Under the pieces are notes generated by a model. The model was not told where the DNA came from and did no database searches. It was given only the letters and a program-made list of their open reading frames with translations. Positions 17,616 through 28,700 of a DNA stretch of 60,828 nt are shown piece by piece (position 1 is the stretch's first letter; each line of letters begins with the position of its first letter). The DNA is from a virus. The DNA is taken from IMG/VR virus record IMGVR_UViG_3300035670_000220, positions 1-60,828 of that record; one strand, given 5' to 3'. Both the position numbers and the translations under genes were made by a program.

Positions 17616-17940
17616 TTCTGGGCCTCAGATACAAACACCGACAGAAGATTCACCAATTCGTGTTCAAGCTCTTCGAGAAGCAGCTCGAATTATCAATGGT
17701 GACAGAAACAAACAGTATGGTGGACCAGAAGAGAACTTCACAAGAATCGCAAAGATTTGGTCGGTTATTTTTGAGCGAGAGTTCACTCCAGAAGAAGTAG
17801 CAATGGCTATGGTCGGAGTGAAGCTCGCTCGATTTGTTTCTAAGGCTGGTTTCCAACCAGACACATGGATTGACATTGCTGGCTATGCAGGATGCGGGTA
17901 CGAAACTGGTGCCCTAGCCAACAAGGAACAAAATAGCTGA
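17602..17940 (+). CDS. DUF6378-like protein, 112 aa
   Basis: A 112-residue helical protein with the motif I-N-G-D-R-x-K-Q-Y-G-G-P-E-E-N-F near residue 30, followed by WSVIFEREFTPEEVAMAMVGVKLAR. This is the signature of the DUF6378 family found in many tailed phages, where the D-R-x-x-x-Y-G and E-x-N-F residues are conserved. The fold is MazG-like by resemblance, so a nucleotide-pool role is conceivable, but the activity is unknown. It overlaps neighbours at both ends (TGATG at the 3' end). Confidence 0.75.
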   Translation: MTTDNSGPQIQTPTEDSPIRVQALREAARIINGDRNKQYGGPEENFTRIAKIWSVIFEREFTPEEVAMAMVGVKLARFVSKAGFQPDTWIDIAGYAGCGYETGALANKEQNS

Positions 17941-18284
17941 TGGCTAAATATCCTTGGGAGTTCACAGAAACACCTTGCTCTCAGGTTGGATACGAGACCT
18001 TTTTCTCTAAAGACTACGACGACCCAAAATCTGGTGGCACTACAGACAAAAACTTTAGGGACGCGAAGAAAATTTGCTTTGACTGCCCCTTCAGAATTGC
18101 TTGCGCCGACTGGGGCATTAACTACGAGATTCACGGGGTGTGGGGCGGTCTAACCCCCCGCGAAAGAGAAACTATCAGGAAGAAACGAGACATCACTCTG
18201 CGAGCAGCCAATCCACATGGCTTCTATCGAGTAGAATATTTATATGAGCGCAGAGAGAGTACTGAGCCCACTGCCAACATGTGA
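17940..18284 (+). CDS. whiB: WhiB-family transcriptional regulator
   Basis: A 114-residue WhiB-like protein. Four cysteines that hold the 4Fe-4S cluster are at C13, C46, C49 and C55, and the conserved turn G-V-W-G-G is at residues 66-70, followed by a basic helix (RERETIRKKR) for DNA contact. WhiB proteins are restricted to actinobacteria and their phages and act with the primary sigma factor; phage versions can repress host whiB genes and affect superinfection or septation. The start overlaps the previous stop by one base. It fixes the host phylum with good confidence. Confidence 0.9.
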   Translation: MAKYPWEFTETPCSQVGYETFFSKDYDDPKSGGTTDKNFRDAKKICFDCPFRIACADWGINYEIHGVWGGLTPRERETIRKKRDITLRAANPHGFYRVEYLYERRESTEPTANM

Positions 18285-18579
18285 ACCATGTTGGTTAAAG
18301 ACCCACACAAGGTGGGAGCCAGAAAGTGTGGACGATGAGGGCAACATTTTGATGCGTCTAAAAGGCGTGGACGTTCCCCAAAAGTACAACACCCAAACAG
18401 TTGAAGTCTGCTCTCAGTGCGGCAACATTACGGTCTCTGGAATTTACGAACTTCGTGACCCAGCCGCAGATGCCTACACGAACCATAAAATCACCACCAA
18501 AAGCTCCTCTACAGAAATTGAGTATGAGCTTGAGCCTTCATACGAATCTGACTCGGACGACCAAGATGGGGAGTTCTAG
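18244..18579 (+). CDS. Hypothetical protein with zinc-ribbon cysteines
   Basis: A 111-residue protein overlapping the end of the WhiB gene by 41 bp. It has C-E-P-C near residue 13 and C-S-Q-C near residue 57, spaced as in a small zinc ribbon, then an acidic Ser/Glu/Asp-rich tail (SSTEIEYELEPSYESDSDD). The large overlap makes the exact start uncertain, but an ATG is present at 18244 and the cysteine pairs support a real domain. No family recognised; possibly a regulator co-expressed with WhiB. Confidence 0.65.
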   Translation: MSAERVLSPLPTCEPCWLKTHTRWEPESVDDEGNILMRLKGVDVPQKYNTQTVEVCSQCGNITVSGIYELRDPAADAYTNHKITTKSSSTEIEYELEPSYESDSDDQDGEF

Positions 18580-18585
18580 TTGGCT

Positions 18586-18921
18586 ATGAAAGACGTAAGG
18601 CTTGGTGAATCTCTTTGGAACGAATGGACTGGGGAAGGTTACGAGCCTCAGGGGTCTCCTGATTTAATCTATTACACCGTAGACCACGTTGATACAGATA
18701 ACGAAATTGTTCGCAGGGCTCTAGCTTCAACCCTCCAACGAGACGGTATTGCAGACTCGCTGTCCGATGGCTTCAAGATGATAGAAAAGGGAACTTACGA
18801 GTTCGGTTTTGCTGGGTATCTTGAAGGAGAAAGTGATTATACCGTTTGCGATGAGAGCGCCGAGACTCAGTACGGCGACTATGTAGACGAGCCTCTTCCG
18901 TTTACTTGGATAGAATTATAA
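18586..18921 (+). CDS. Hypothetical acidic protein, 111 aa
   Basis: The start is the ATG at 18586 or the TTG two codons earlier, immediately after the previous stop. The 111-residue product is acidic, with segments such as DHVDTDNEIVRRALASTLQR and EKGTYEFGFAGYLEG, consistent with a mixed alpha/beta fold. It is not recognised. It is the last gene before the short AT-rich gap that precedes the second WhiB gene. Confidence 0.7.
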   Translation: MKDVRLGESLWNEWTGEGYEPQGSPDLIYYTVDHVDTDNEIVRRALASTLQRDGIADSLSDGFKMIEKGTYEFGFAGYLEGESDYTVCDESAETQYGDYVDEPLPFTWIEL

Positions 18922-18973
18922 AAATATAGTCAAATGGTCGGCTAGTTTATAGTCGATAATGTAGTATTGAGTC

Positions 18974-19522
18974 GTGTGGAAACCAGCGGACAATCTCAAT
19001 TGGCAAGAGGGAGCGCTCTGTGCCAAACCGCAGAACAGAGAGTCAAGAGACTGGTTTTTCTCCAAAGACCCGCAAGACAGGTATAACGCAAAGAACCTAT
19101 GCTACGGATGTCCTGTAAGAGAGCAGTGTATCCAGTGGGCTCTTGAGCATCGTCAAATTTGGGGAATTTGGGGCGGCAAAGACGAAGTAGAAATTCGTCG
19201 TGCTCTATCTGTCTCATACAAAGGTGAAGAGACAAGAAGGCGTAGATATCCACACTGCCCTTACTGCAGCGCAAGGCCATCAAAACTAGAGACAAGCTCT
19301 CAGGAGATGTCTGGTGGCGGTCGATGGACTACAGCAAAGATTGTGACATGCACAGTGTGTGGGTTTTCTTGGCGCAGTCGAACCAGCGTAAACGCCGTGC
19401 TTGCTTATCAACTTGAGCGAGAGCAAAAGTCTGAGAAGAAGCAGAAAGAGCGTGAACGAAAGGCTCGAATTCGTGAGAGAGAAAAGGCTCGTGCGAAGGC
19501 TAAGACTAAGAAGTCTTCTTAA
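18974..19522 (+). CDS. whiB: WhiB-family regulator fused to zinc ribbon and basic tail
   Basis: A 182-residue protein starting at GTG. The WhiB part has C16, C43, C46, C52 and G-I-W-G-G at 64-68. Instead of ending after the basic helix, it continues into a second cysteine set (C95, C98 and C126, C129) that looks like a zinc ribbon, then ~45 residues of Lys/Arg/Glu coiled tail (KKQKERERKARIREREK) that is strongly basic. Usual WhiB proteins are ~80-120 residues. TAGTAT lies exactly six bases before the GTG, compatible with a leaderless transcript. The 3' end overlaps the convergent glycosyltransferase by 17 bp. Confidence 0.85.
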   Translation: MWKPADNLNWQEGALCAKPQNRESRDWFFSKDPQDRYNAKNLCYGCPVREQCIQWALEHRQIWGIWGGKDEVEIRRALSVSYKGEETRRRRYPHCPYCSARPSKLETSSQEMSGGGRWTTAKIVTCTVCGFSWRSRTSVNAVLAYQLEREQKSEKKQKERERKARIREREKARAKAKTKKSS

Positions 19523-20576
19523 GCTCTGCTTCGCAGAACATTAAGTTGTTCTTTAGTCTCTCATTTTCTGGTTCAAACTCAAGAGCACCCCGTGCATGAG
19601 TGGCAGCTATTTCATAAAATCCGAGTCGATACGCTGAAATTGATGCGTAATCGTAAGGAGCAGCTCCCCATGACTCTGCTTCACAAAGGTACTCAAGAGG
19701 CTTCTCTTTAATTGCAAGAGCGTCGTTGGCTGCTTCAAAACACTTTTGCCAATCTTGACGTTCGTAGTAGAGCTTTGCTAAATCAACATATGGTTCACGA
19801 CGCCCAGGGGCTTGGTCAATTGCCTTTCGGAACCAAATTTCTGCTTCTGCTGGCAGGCTCTTACCAATAAAACGCATTGATGCAGCACGCTCTGGTGCCC
19901 AAGTAGCGGTTGGAAGTTCTAGGTGTCTCTTAAGTTCTTGAGCCGCCTCTATGTATCTTCCGTAGAAGTACAACTCTCTACCGTAATAGAAAGCATTTCG
20001 GTCGTTGTAGGGGTCCTCCTTGACAGACATTGCAAGAAGAGGGAGATACTGGGACCTACTCTTAGTCGGGTCTGGGTAGTGGTGAGTTTCTAGACCTTCA
20101 ATCCACTCTTGCTTCTCTTCAATGCCGTAGGAGTAGATGCACTCGTGTACTGGGTGACGCCAGCGAAAGCCTTTGCGCCCGTGGATGTGGTCATAACTGA
20201 ACTCAAGGCCATTTGACCCATCTTCGTTGTGGGACCAAACATGCTTATATCGAGGTCTGTTTACTCCCCTGTTTTCCCAAGCTTCTGTAAGTAACTCTTT
20301 CCAACCCGGTGTGATGACTTCATCCATGTCAAGGGATACGCACATGTCGATGTCGATAGGAAGTGCAGCGAGCGCCGCGTTGCGTGCGTCGTCAAATCTC
20401 CAAGGACTAACACGAACATCGACAACGTTGATGCCCAACTCACGAGCTTTTTCCACCGTTCCATCTGTAGACCCAGTGTCTGCAATAAGTAGGTAATCAG
20501 CATCCTTGGCTGACTCATACCACTTCTCAACGAACTGCAACTCGTTGAGCGCAATTGTGTAGACGGCTACCTTCAT
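19506..20576 (-). CDS. GT2-family glycosyltransferase with TPR-like C-terminus
   Basis: A 356-residue cytoplasmic enzyme. The GT-A domain begins at residue 1 (VAVYTIALNE) with DTGSTDGT at 33-40 for nucleotide-sugar binding and S-L-D-M-D-E at 81-86 holding the D-x-D metal site (D83, D85). From about residue 180 the chain is helical repeats (AAQELKRHLELP, AEIWFRKAIDQAPGRREP, FEAANDALAIKEKP) with TPR spacing. GT2-TPR enzymes commonly put sugars on proteins or start short glycans. The gene ends the minus-strand block that encodes the GPT collagens, so those proteins are candidate acceptors. This link is inference from context. Confidence 0.85.
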   Translation of the reverse strand: MKVAVYTIALNELQFVEKWYESAKDADYLLIADTGSTDGTVEKARELGINVVDVRVSPWRFDDARNAALAALPIDIDMCVSLDMDEVITPGWKELLTEAWENRGVNRPRYKHVWSHNEDGSNGLEFSYDHIHGRKGFRWRHPVHECIYSYGIEEKQEWIEGLETHHYPDPTKSRSQYLPLLAMSVKEDPYNDRNAFYYGRELYFYGRYIEAAQELKRHLELPTATWAPERAASMRFIGKSLPAEAEIWFRKAIDQAPGRREPYVDLAKLYYERQDWQKCFEAANDALAIKEKPLEYLCEAESWGAAPYDYASISAYRLGFYEIAATHARGALEFEPENERLKNNLMFCEAELKKTS

Positions 20577-20592
20577 CTGTATCGCCCCGTCT

Positions 20593-20829
20593 TTAATCTT
20601 CTTCTGGTTCGTCTTTGTACAGCTCTACGGAACGGACAAATTCCACGACTCTCTTGCTTACATAGCCGCCTTCTTGGTCCAACTTCAGTCTCGCCAGTTC
20701 CTTAGTTGGAGCAATGACATGCACCACCATAGAAACATTAAACATGTAGTTGTTTGTTATAGAAGTGTCAATTGGCTCAAAAGACAACTGGTCTTCGTTT
20801 TCGTCAGGCTTTACTCTTTTGAAAGTCAT
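20593..20829 (-). CDS. Hypothetical protein, 78 aa
   Basis: A 78-residue acidic protein between the methyltransferase and glycosyltransferase genes, with AGGGAG as ribosome-binding site about 7 bp before the ATG. The centre (YMFNVSMVVHVIAPTKELARLKLDQ) suggests a beta-alpha unit; no cysteine, signal or membrane segment is present. Not recognised. Its place between two likely glycan-modifying genes, 16 bp from the next, suggests a shared transcript. Confidence 0.7.
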   Translation of the reverse strand: MTFKRVKPDENEDQLSFEPIDTSITNNYMFNVSMVVHVIAPTKELARLKLDQEGGYVSKRVVEFVRSVELYKDEPEED

Positions 20830-20864
20830 TGCGTTCTCCCTAAGTTCTCTAAGATGTTTGTATC

Positions 20865-21440
20865 TTACCGTATTTTCCTAAACCAGCGTTGATACCCGCT
20901 TAAAACTTCTTCTAACCTATCTGCGTAGATAGAAGCAAAAGAGTCAATGGCTAGTCTAGGTTCTTTTATAGCTCCAAGTCCAGCAGACCACTGGTAATCA
21001 TCGAAAGCTATAATTCCACCGATAGAAAGACACTCATACGCCGATACAGCGTCTTTTATAACTCCGTAGGCTGTGTGGTCTCCGTCAATGTATATAAAAC
21101 TATACGTCTCTCTGTTGTTTTTAAAAAACTCATCGCTTGTTGACTTGTACTTAATGATTTTTCTGTTCAACCTTGCGGCATGAGTTTTTGCGTCATACAC
21201 GGACTCTACGGTATGCCAATTCATTTGATAGTGAACTGGCTCCTCAGAACCCTCCCAAGTGTCAACATCAATTAAAACGGAATCTGGGTTAGACATAATA
21301 TTGTCTACCATCCACACTGAGGCATCCCCCGTATACGCTCCAATTTGAAGAAGTCTTAAAGGAGTTCCGTCTAAAACTTTGAGATGGTTCTGAAAATTAT
21401 TTAGACCATCTGTTTGGAACCAGTTGGGGTGGTTGTCCAT
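20865..21440 (-). CDS. Class I SAM-dependent methyltransferase
   Basis: A 191-residue protein of the Methyltransf_24/FkbM-like type. Motif I is LLQIGAYTGDASVWM, the acidic end of strand 2 is VLIDVDTWEG, then FIYIDGDHTAYGVIKDA and GGIIAFDDY follow as motifs around strands 4-5. These residues bind S-adenosylmethionine. Small O-methyltransferases of this kind often methylate sugars. It lies directly upstream of the GT2 gene on the same strand and downstream of the protease and collagen genes, so a role in capping a virion glycan is plausible but unproven. RBS AAGGTG precedes the ATG. Confidence 0.8.
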   Translation of the reverse strand: MDNHPNWFQTDGLNNFQNHLKVLDGTPLRLLQIGAYTGDASVWMVDNIMSNPDSVLIDVDTWEGSEEPVHYQMNWHTVESVYDAKTHAARLNRKIIKYKSTSDEFFKNNRETYSFIYIDGDHTAYGVIKDAVSAYECLSIGGIIAFDDYQWSAGLGAIKEPRLAIDSFASIYADRLEEVLSGYQRWFRKIR

Positions 21441-21488
21441 TTGTCACCTTTTTCGTCATGTGTATTGTCTCTAATCTATCACGAAAGG

Positions 21489-23059
21489 CTAAGAAGATGT
21501 TATGGAATAATACTTCTGGCCTTTTAGAGGGAAATATGCCATTCGATTACCCCCGCCTAAAATACTGGCTGTGTTTGTGTAATCATTATCGAGCTCGGTT
21601 GTATAAAGAACGCTTTGAGATTTGTTGACTATCCAATTTTTGATTTGAGCAGGGGACCAATCTGGGTGCACCTGCTTCAATAAAGCCGCTATCCCAGCAA
21701 CTTGGGGGCATGACATAGAAGTTCCACTAAGTTTTTGTTGTTTGTAGCTCGCGTTTGCGTAGTAACTGATGTTTGAGTTATCTATATTTATGTCGCTCAT
21801 GGAGCTTATGATTCGACTCCCTGCTGCGTAGATATCTACGTTTGGACCTTTAACGCTGTAGTTTGCAGCTGTCTCAAGCGAGGATATTGTTCCAGTAGAA
21901 ACCGCTCCAACCTGAATAGCGTCTGCGGTTCCTTTATGTGGGGATGCGCCTCTGTGGTAGTAGTAATTCCCAAAACCAACTAGAGTCACATAGTTGTTGT
22001 AGTCATCTCCAGAGGGAATGTCATCTTTTGTGAAGGTGTTCCCTGCGGAATTACAAACAATAACTCCAGCTGAAACAAGCTGCGATATGTCAGCATCAAC
22101 TGCAGAAACTCTAAAAGGAAACCAGAACAAATCTGTAGAAAACTGAGCTCCAGTGTGACCTTTTGCAGAAGGGTCTTTAGAGTTACCTGACCAAGCGGTC
22201 CCTCTATACGAGCCACCGTTAATTGCGTATGTTGTCCCGCCCGTGTCGGAGAAAGACATAACGTTTGTGTCGGTTCTCCAATAAATACCGTAACCCCAGC
22301 TGTTGTTGAGGATAGTAGGTCTACTACCGTTCTTCGAGTTATGCCAGCCAAGTATTACGTCAAAAGCATCAGACACAGACATACCAGAGTTCGGGTCTCC
22401 TGGTCCCTGTAGTCCATCTAGCTTTATTGAATAAATGCGTGCGTTCTTTGCCCAGCCAAAAGTTTTACCAGCTATGGTTCCTGCCACATGGGTCCCATGA
22501 CCGTCGTAGTCAGAGTAGAAACCGCTTGGCATAGTCCCAGAGACACCGCTAGCTGCATACCAATCTATTTGTTGAACTCTGCTGCTTCCAAATGCGTCTT
22601 GAAACTCTGGATGGTCTGGCTGGATTCCACTGTCGATTATTACGATATCGACACCAGTTCCATCTAAAACGTAGTCGTAAGTTCCACCTGGGTCTGAAGT
22701 GGAAGTACCAAACACATTAGTCAAATTTATGTGTCTTAGTAATCCCCAGTTGTCTACAGAACCAGTTTCAGTCGTAGTCTTATTAAAATTTCCATCTTGG
22801 AAAGCAAACTTAGAAGGCTTAAGTATGTCTAAATTGAATACATCCTCAACCCTAGGGTCTTCTTTAAGAGCCTGTGCTTCCTCATCTGTTAGATAGTAAA
22901 CAGTATTATTTGCGTTTTCTGGTCGCTCATTAGCGACTTCTACTTCACGCTCTGGGATTGTCTCACTGGGGGAGCCGAGAGTGGTTAGGTCATCCCAGAC
23001 AGCATTTGTATTTTCTAAATCAGAGGAAGTTACTGTGTAAGGTTTTAACTCGTCACTCA

Positions 23060-23060
<1 letters not shown>
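21489..23060 (-). CDS. Subtilisin-like serine protease (S8)
   Basis: A 523-residue subtilase. The catalytic triad is complete: D143 in [11 protein letters not shown]188 in DGHGTHVAG and S448 in [12 protein letters not shown]; the oxyanion Asn sits in CNSAGN. No signal peptide is present. Residues ~53-80 ([23 protein letters not shown]) look like the end of an I9-type inhibitor propeptide, so self-processing is likely. The GTG start overlaps the upstream collagen gene stop. A leaderless-of-signal subtilase within a tail-fibre block suggests a virion-bound enzyme that trims fibres or cuts host surface protein. Confidence 0.9.
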
Positions 23061-24604
<1,544 letters not shown>

Positions 24605-24623
24605 TTATCTACTCCATCCAATC

Positions 24624-25736
24624 CTAAATTGCGCTCAGAGATTTGTGGGTGATTGTCCCAGTCATAACTGAGTGTACAGAACAAATATACCTGTAGCCAT
24701 TAGATGCAGCTGTGACTGGAACATTCCAGTACAAAGTGCCTGAAGTTTTAGCTTGAGCGTCAGCATCCAGACTTATAGTTCCGTCTGTGCCAACATGAAC
24801 AAGACCAGAAACTATATTTGTAAATCCGCTGCCAGTGTCTTCCTGTATCTGAAAAGGATGAGACCCCAGTCCCACGAGATTAAAAGCAATGGTTGCCCCA
24901 CCGAGTGCAAAAATAGTTGGGTTATCCCCTGAGTAGTGACTATCGAATAAATAAGCAGAAGTCCCATTAGGAGTGACGGTGAGACGAGCTATTGCAGAAT
25001 AAGCCACTTCGTCAATAGTGAGAGATGCTGCTGTCGCATCTGTTGTTCCGCTAAATGTTCCCGATGCTCCAGTTGGGCCAGTAGGGCCTTCAGCTCCTGT
25101 CGCTCCCGCTGGACCAGTGGGACCAGTTGGGCCCTCTGGGCCAGTAGGGCCTCCAGAAGGACCTGTGGGGCCGATTTCTCCTTGAGGGCCTGTAGGTCCA
25201 GTTGCCCCTGAGCCAGCGCCAGTACCAACCTCTTGCCACTCTGTAGGAGTTTTTACTTCTAAAGTATCAGTCTCGGTGTTGTATCTGACATAGCCAGCTG
25301 AAACCCCTGTCGGTCTACCAGCAGTGTTACCTTTATCAAGGTAAATAGTGTTGAACTCGCCCAAAATAGTTTTATTGGTTAAGGTTTGGGAGATGTTCTC
25401 AGGGAGACCAGCATCTGATTGAACAATACCTATACAACTAAAAGAGACAGTTGAAACTGTAGATTTCACATACAGGGTGTCTCCTGCGTTTACTGCAAAT
25501 CTAAATGTTTCAAAGGATTGACCAACACCGATGTTAACGTTGAATGCAATGTAGGCATACTGGGCAGCAATAGCAGCGTTCGCTGGTTGAACCCAGATAG
25601 TCACTTTAGTTAGTGGAGTTGCTGTAGCTGATTTGCTAGCTGCAATTACCGAAACCAAATGAGGCTGACTAAAAGTTGCTAACGGAGTGTCAATGTTAGC
25701 GGCTGGGTTTGAGATACCGAGTCTGGTAATGGGCAT
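24624..25736 (-). CDS. Collagen-like protein with cupredoxin-like C-terminal domain
   Basis: A 370-residue protein. The N-terminal ~120 residues are the same beta-rich head as in the 23060-24604 product ([19 protein letters not shown]). A short linker is followed by a GPTGPT collagen stretch (about residues 178-230). The C-terminal ~110 residues have the arrangement of a blue-copper domain: H293 in SHPFQI, then C352, H355 and M358 in [11 protein letters not shown], the amicyanin spacing C-x2-H-x2-M-x-G. It could bind one Cu ion. Whether it is redox-active or purely structural is unknown. Confidence 0.8.
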   Translation of the reverse strand: MPITRLGISNPAANIDTPLATFSQPHLVSVIAASKSATATPLTKVTIWVQPANAAIAAQYAYIAFNVNIGVGQSFETFRFAVNAGDTLYVKSTVSTVSFSCIGIVQSDAGLPENISQTLTNKTILGEFNTIYLDKGNTAGRPTGVSAGYVRYNTETDTLEVKTPTEWQEVGTGAGSGATGPTGPQGEIGPTGPSGGPTGPEGPTGPTGPAGATGAEGPTGPTGASGTFSGTTDATAASLTIDEVAYSAIARLTVTPNGTSAYLFDSHYSGDNPTIFALGGATIAFNLVGLGSHPFQIQEDTGSGFTNIVSGLVHVGTDGTISLDADAQAKTSGTLYWNVPVTAASNGYRYICSVHSVMTGTITHKSLSAI

Positions 25737-25745
25737 TCTCGACTC

Positions 25746-28700
25746 CTACGCCTGAGCTTCAGACCATGACAGCTTAGCTGATGTTCTTGTTGTATTTCCA
25801 GTCAACCTAGCTACAGCAATTGTAATAATGTCAGGACCGTCTGGGAAGATGGAGCCTCCACCTAAGATTGAGTTAGAAAGCTCGAAAAGGCTTCCAACGT
25901 CTACTGTGGTTTCAATGTTTCCACCAGCAGCACGGAAGTTGTAAACCTGAACTCCACCAGACACTGTGTCTTGAGCGGTGTGCTCGACAATCTGGGTCAA
26001 GGAAGGTGAATCTACACCAACGAAGTTTAGGTTATTAAGACGCGGGTTCAGAAGCATCTTCACATCTACCAGTTCGTTACTGGAGATACCAACCTCTTTC
26101 AGTCTCAGCTGCATTCGGTTGATTACATCTCTATCGCCCAAACCACCAGTCAAACCTTCAGAAACTGATGGACTCAAGCGGAGCGAAATCAGTGGCTGAT
26201 AGTTAGGACCAGAGGTGTTGTTCAGCGAACCATTTGGGTATAAGAAGTAGGTGTACTGAATGTTTCCTTGGTTGGTGAAGTTGATAATTTCACCGATAGC
26301 CGCATTTGGAATTGGGGTAGATGCAACCGTAGCCGAACCAGTTACCGTAAAGGTAAAAGTTGTCGTGGATGTCACGGTTACTGAACCTACATAGTAACTA
26401 GGAAGGTTGGGAATAGCAGCTCCCGCAGCAGTCTCAATAAAGTAGAGACCGATGAAGTTGCTTGCTGGGATTCCGTGTGGAGTAGCAGTTGTAACGGTTA
26501 CAGTGCTTCCAGTTCTAGCAATTGTTGCACCAACAGTGATAACAGCATTTTCTGGGCTTAAATGAATCAAGTTAGGTGAGTTCACAAAGGCTTTGTACTT
26601 AGCACCATTTGTCAAGTTTGCAAACGTGTTAGAGCCCACCACCTGAGTTGCAGGGTTTTGGCTGTTTGGACCAGGGAACCCGTCGGCAGCAATTGACTGG
26701 AACTGAAGGACATCGCCTGAGCGGAATCCGTGTTCTAGCACCGTGAACAGGTCTGTATTTAGGTCAATACCAGCAGACGAGAACGACTTCGGAGTTGTTC
26801 CAGCGACGTTTAGAGTCTGGCTGCCAGCAGTGAAGAGGTAAGCGTTGTCGTCATCAAAACGACCATCCATCATTACCGAAGTACCCCAGTGGAAGAGGAA
26901 CGGAATGTAGGTTGGGTTTTCGAAGGTAGTTACTTCATATCTTGCTGGGAGGTTACCAGAGCGGAAGTAGGACTCAAAGAGGCTGTTGTTGTGAACAAAC
27001 TCGTGAGCGTATTGAACCTGACCGTCTGAAGTCTTGAAACCAAAACGAATCTTTCCAGCGCCGTACCATGAGTAATCCATGTAAATCATCTGGATGCGGC
27101 TTAGGTCAAGGTTGTAGCCAGTTACACCAGTGCCATCCAGAGGGTCAATAGAGAAGTCCTCTTGAGGAACCCTTGTGTCAACTGTCTTGGTTACAATAAT
27201 TCCAGACTTAGCTGGTGTAAACGAGTGAATGTTTGTTGTACCAACGCTGCTTAGGTTTACTGGAGTTTCTGCGTCTGGGCTACCCTTAAGTTTGAAAGCA
27301 TTGTTGTCAGTGCCTTCAGATGTAAGGTCTACATAATAAGTACGACCGTTGATAAGACCACCAATTGGCTCACCGTCAATCGAGTTATAGATTACTGGCA
27401 AAAGATTGCTGAATCCGTGACCAACAATCTCAAACATGTCGTTTGCTATATCCACAACTTCAGATGGGTCAAACTCTTTCTCTGGACCAGAGGAACCTTT
27501 ATACTCTGGTCGAACAGCCATACGAGTGTCACTATCAATTTCAACAATTCTGTAGGACTGACCGCGCATAACGATGTAGTCACCTACGTCAAACTGAGCT
27601 TGGAAGTTTGTTCCCGTACCGAAAATAAGTTCGGAACCTTGAAGAGCAGCTACAGTTCCAGCAGCCTGCTGGGTTGAAGAACGACGGACTGCGTAGAGTT
27701 TCTGACCGTCAAACTCGAAGAACATACCGTTCTGGAAGTCGAACATACCAGAGCGAACAGCACCGTTTTGCCAAGACATAACGTAGAACTGTGGGAATCC
27801 ATAAGCTTTAGGCTCAACAATTTCACCGTTTGCTGGGACTGTAAATGTTGTCAAGTCAATGACAGTTACTTGGAACTCTCCATTGTAGACAGAGCTTGGG
27901 TCTCCATAAGAGTCCTTTGCTTCACTCACTTCAATAGTCAGACCAGAAATTAGGCCATGTGGTCGTCTTGTCTTGACTTGAATTGTGGAGCTGCTTCCAA
28001 TTCGAGTCATGCTCTCAATGTCAATTGAAGGCTTGAAGTTGATACCAGCAGATGTCTGAATACCCTTACCTGACTGATAACGGAAGTACTTACGAGTCTG
28101 TCGAACAATCTGCGCGAAAGACGTTCCAGCTCCAGCAGACATCTCCACACCACCATCGAATGGACGGTGTAGTGAATAGCCCTCTGGTCGAACATAGATA
28201 AATGTTGGGTAGGAGTATGAAACAGCGTTGTAAGCAGTAGCGTAAGGACGGTCCACGGAAATCTGAGTGTCAGAACCAATAGCCGTAATACGACGAACGA
28301 TAGGACCTGATGGAGTTGTTCTGGTGAAAGTGAAGAATCCAGATTCACCAACAGTTCCTGTTGTAGAAATGTCTACAGTGTTTGAATCTGACTCAGCATC
28401 AGCCCTAGATGGGTGAAGTGTGTAAGAGTTTGCATCTACTGCTCGAACAAAGTAGTAATACTGGTCGATAAGGGGTGAAGGTGCTACTCCGCCTCCAGTA
28501 GAGAAAGTAACAGTGTCTCCAGTCGTAAACCCATGGTCAGCAATCACGATTCTGTTGTTTACAGTGTTGATATTGCCGGGAGTGAATGAGTTGACTAATG
28601 TTATGTTTGGTGGGAAAAGACGGAATCGGTCACCAACCTTCAAAATTTTGGAGAATGATGTACCAGTACCGTTTACAAGAACAGAACCAGCCTCAATAGT

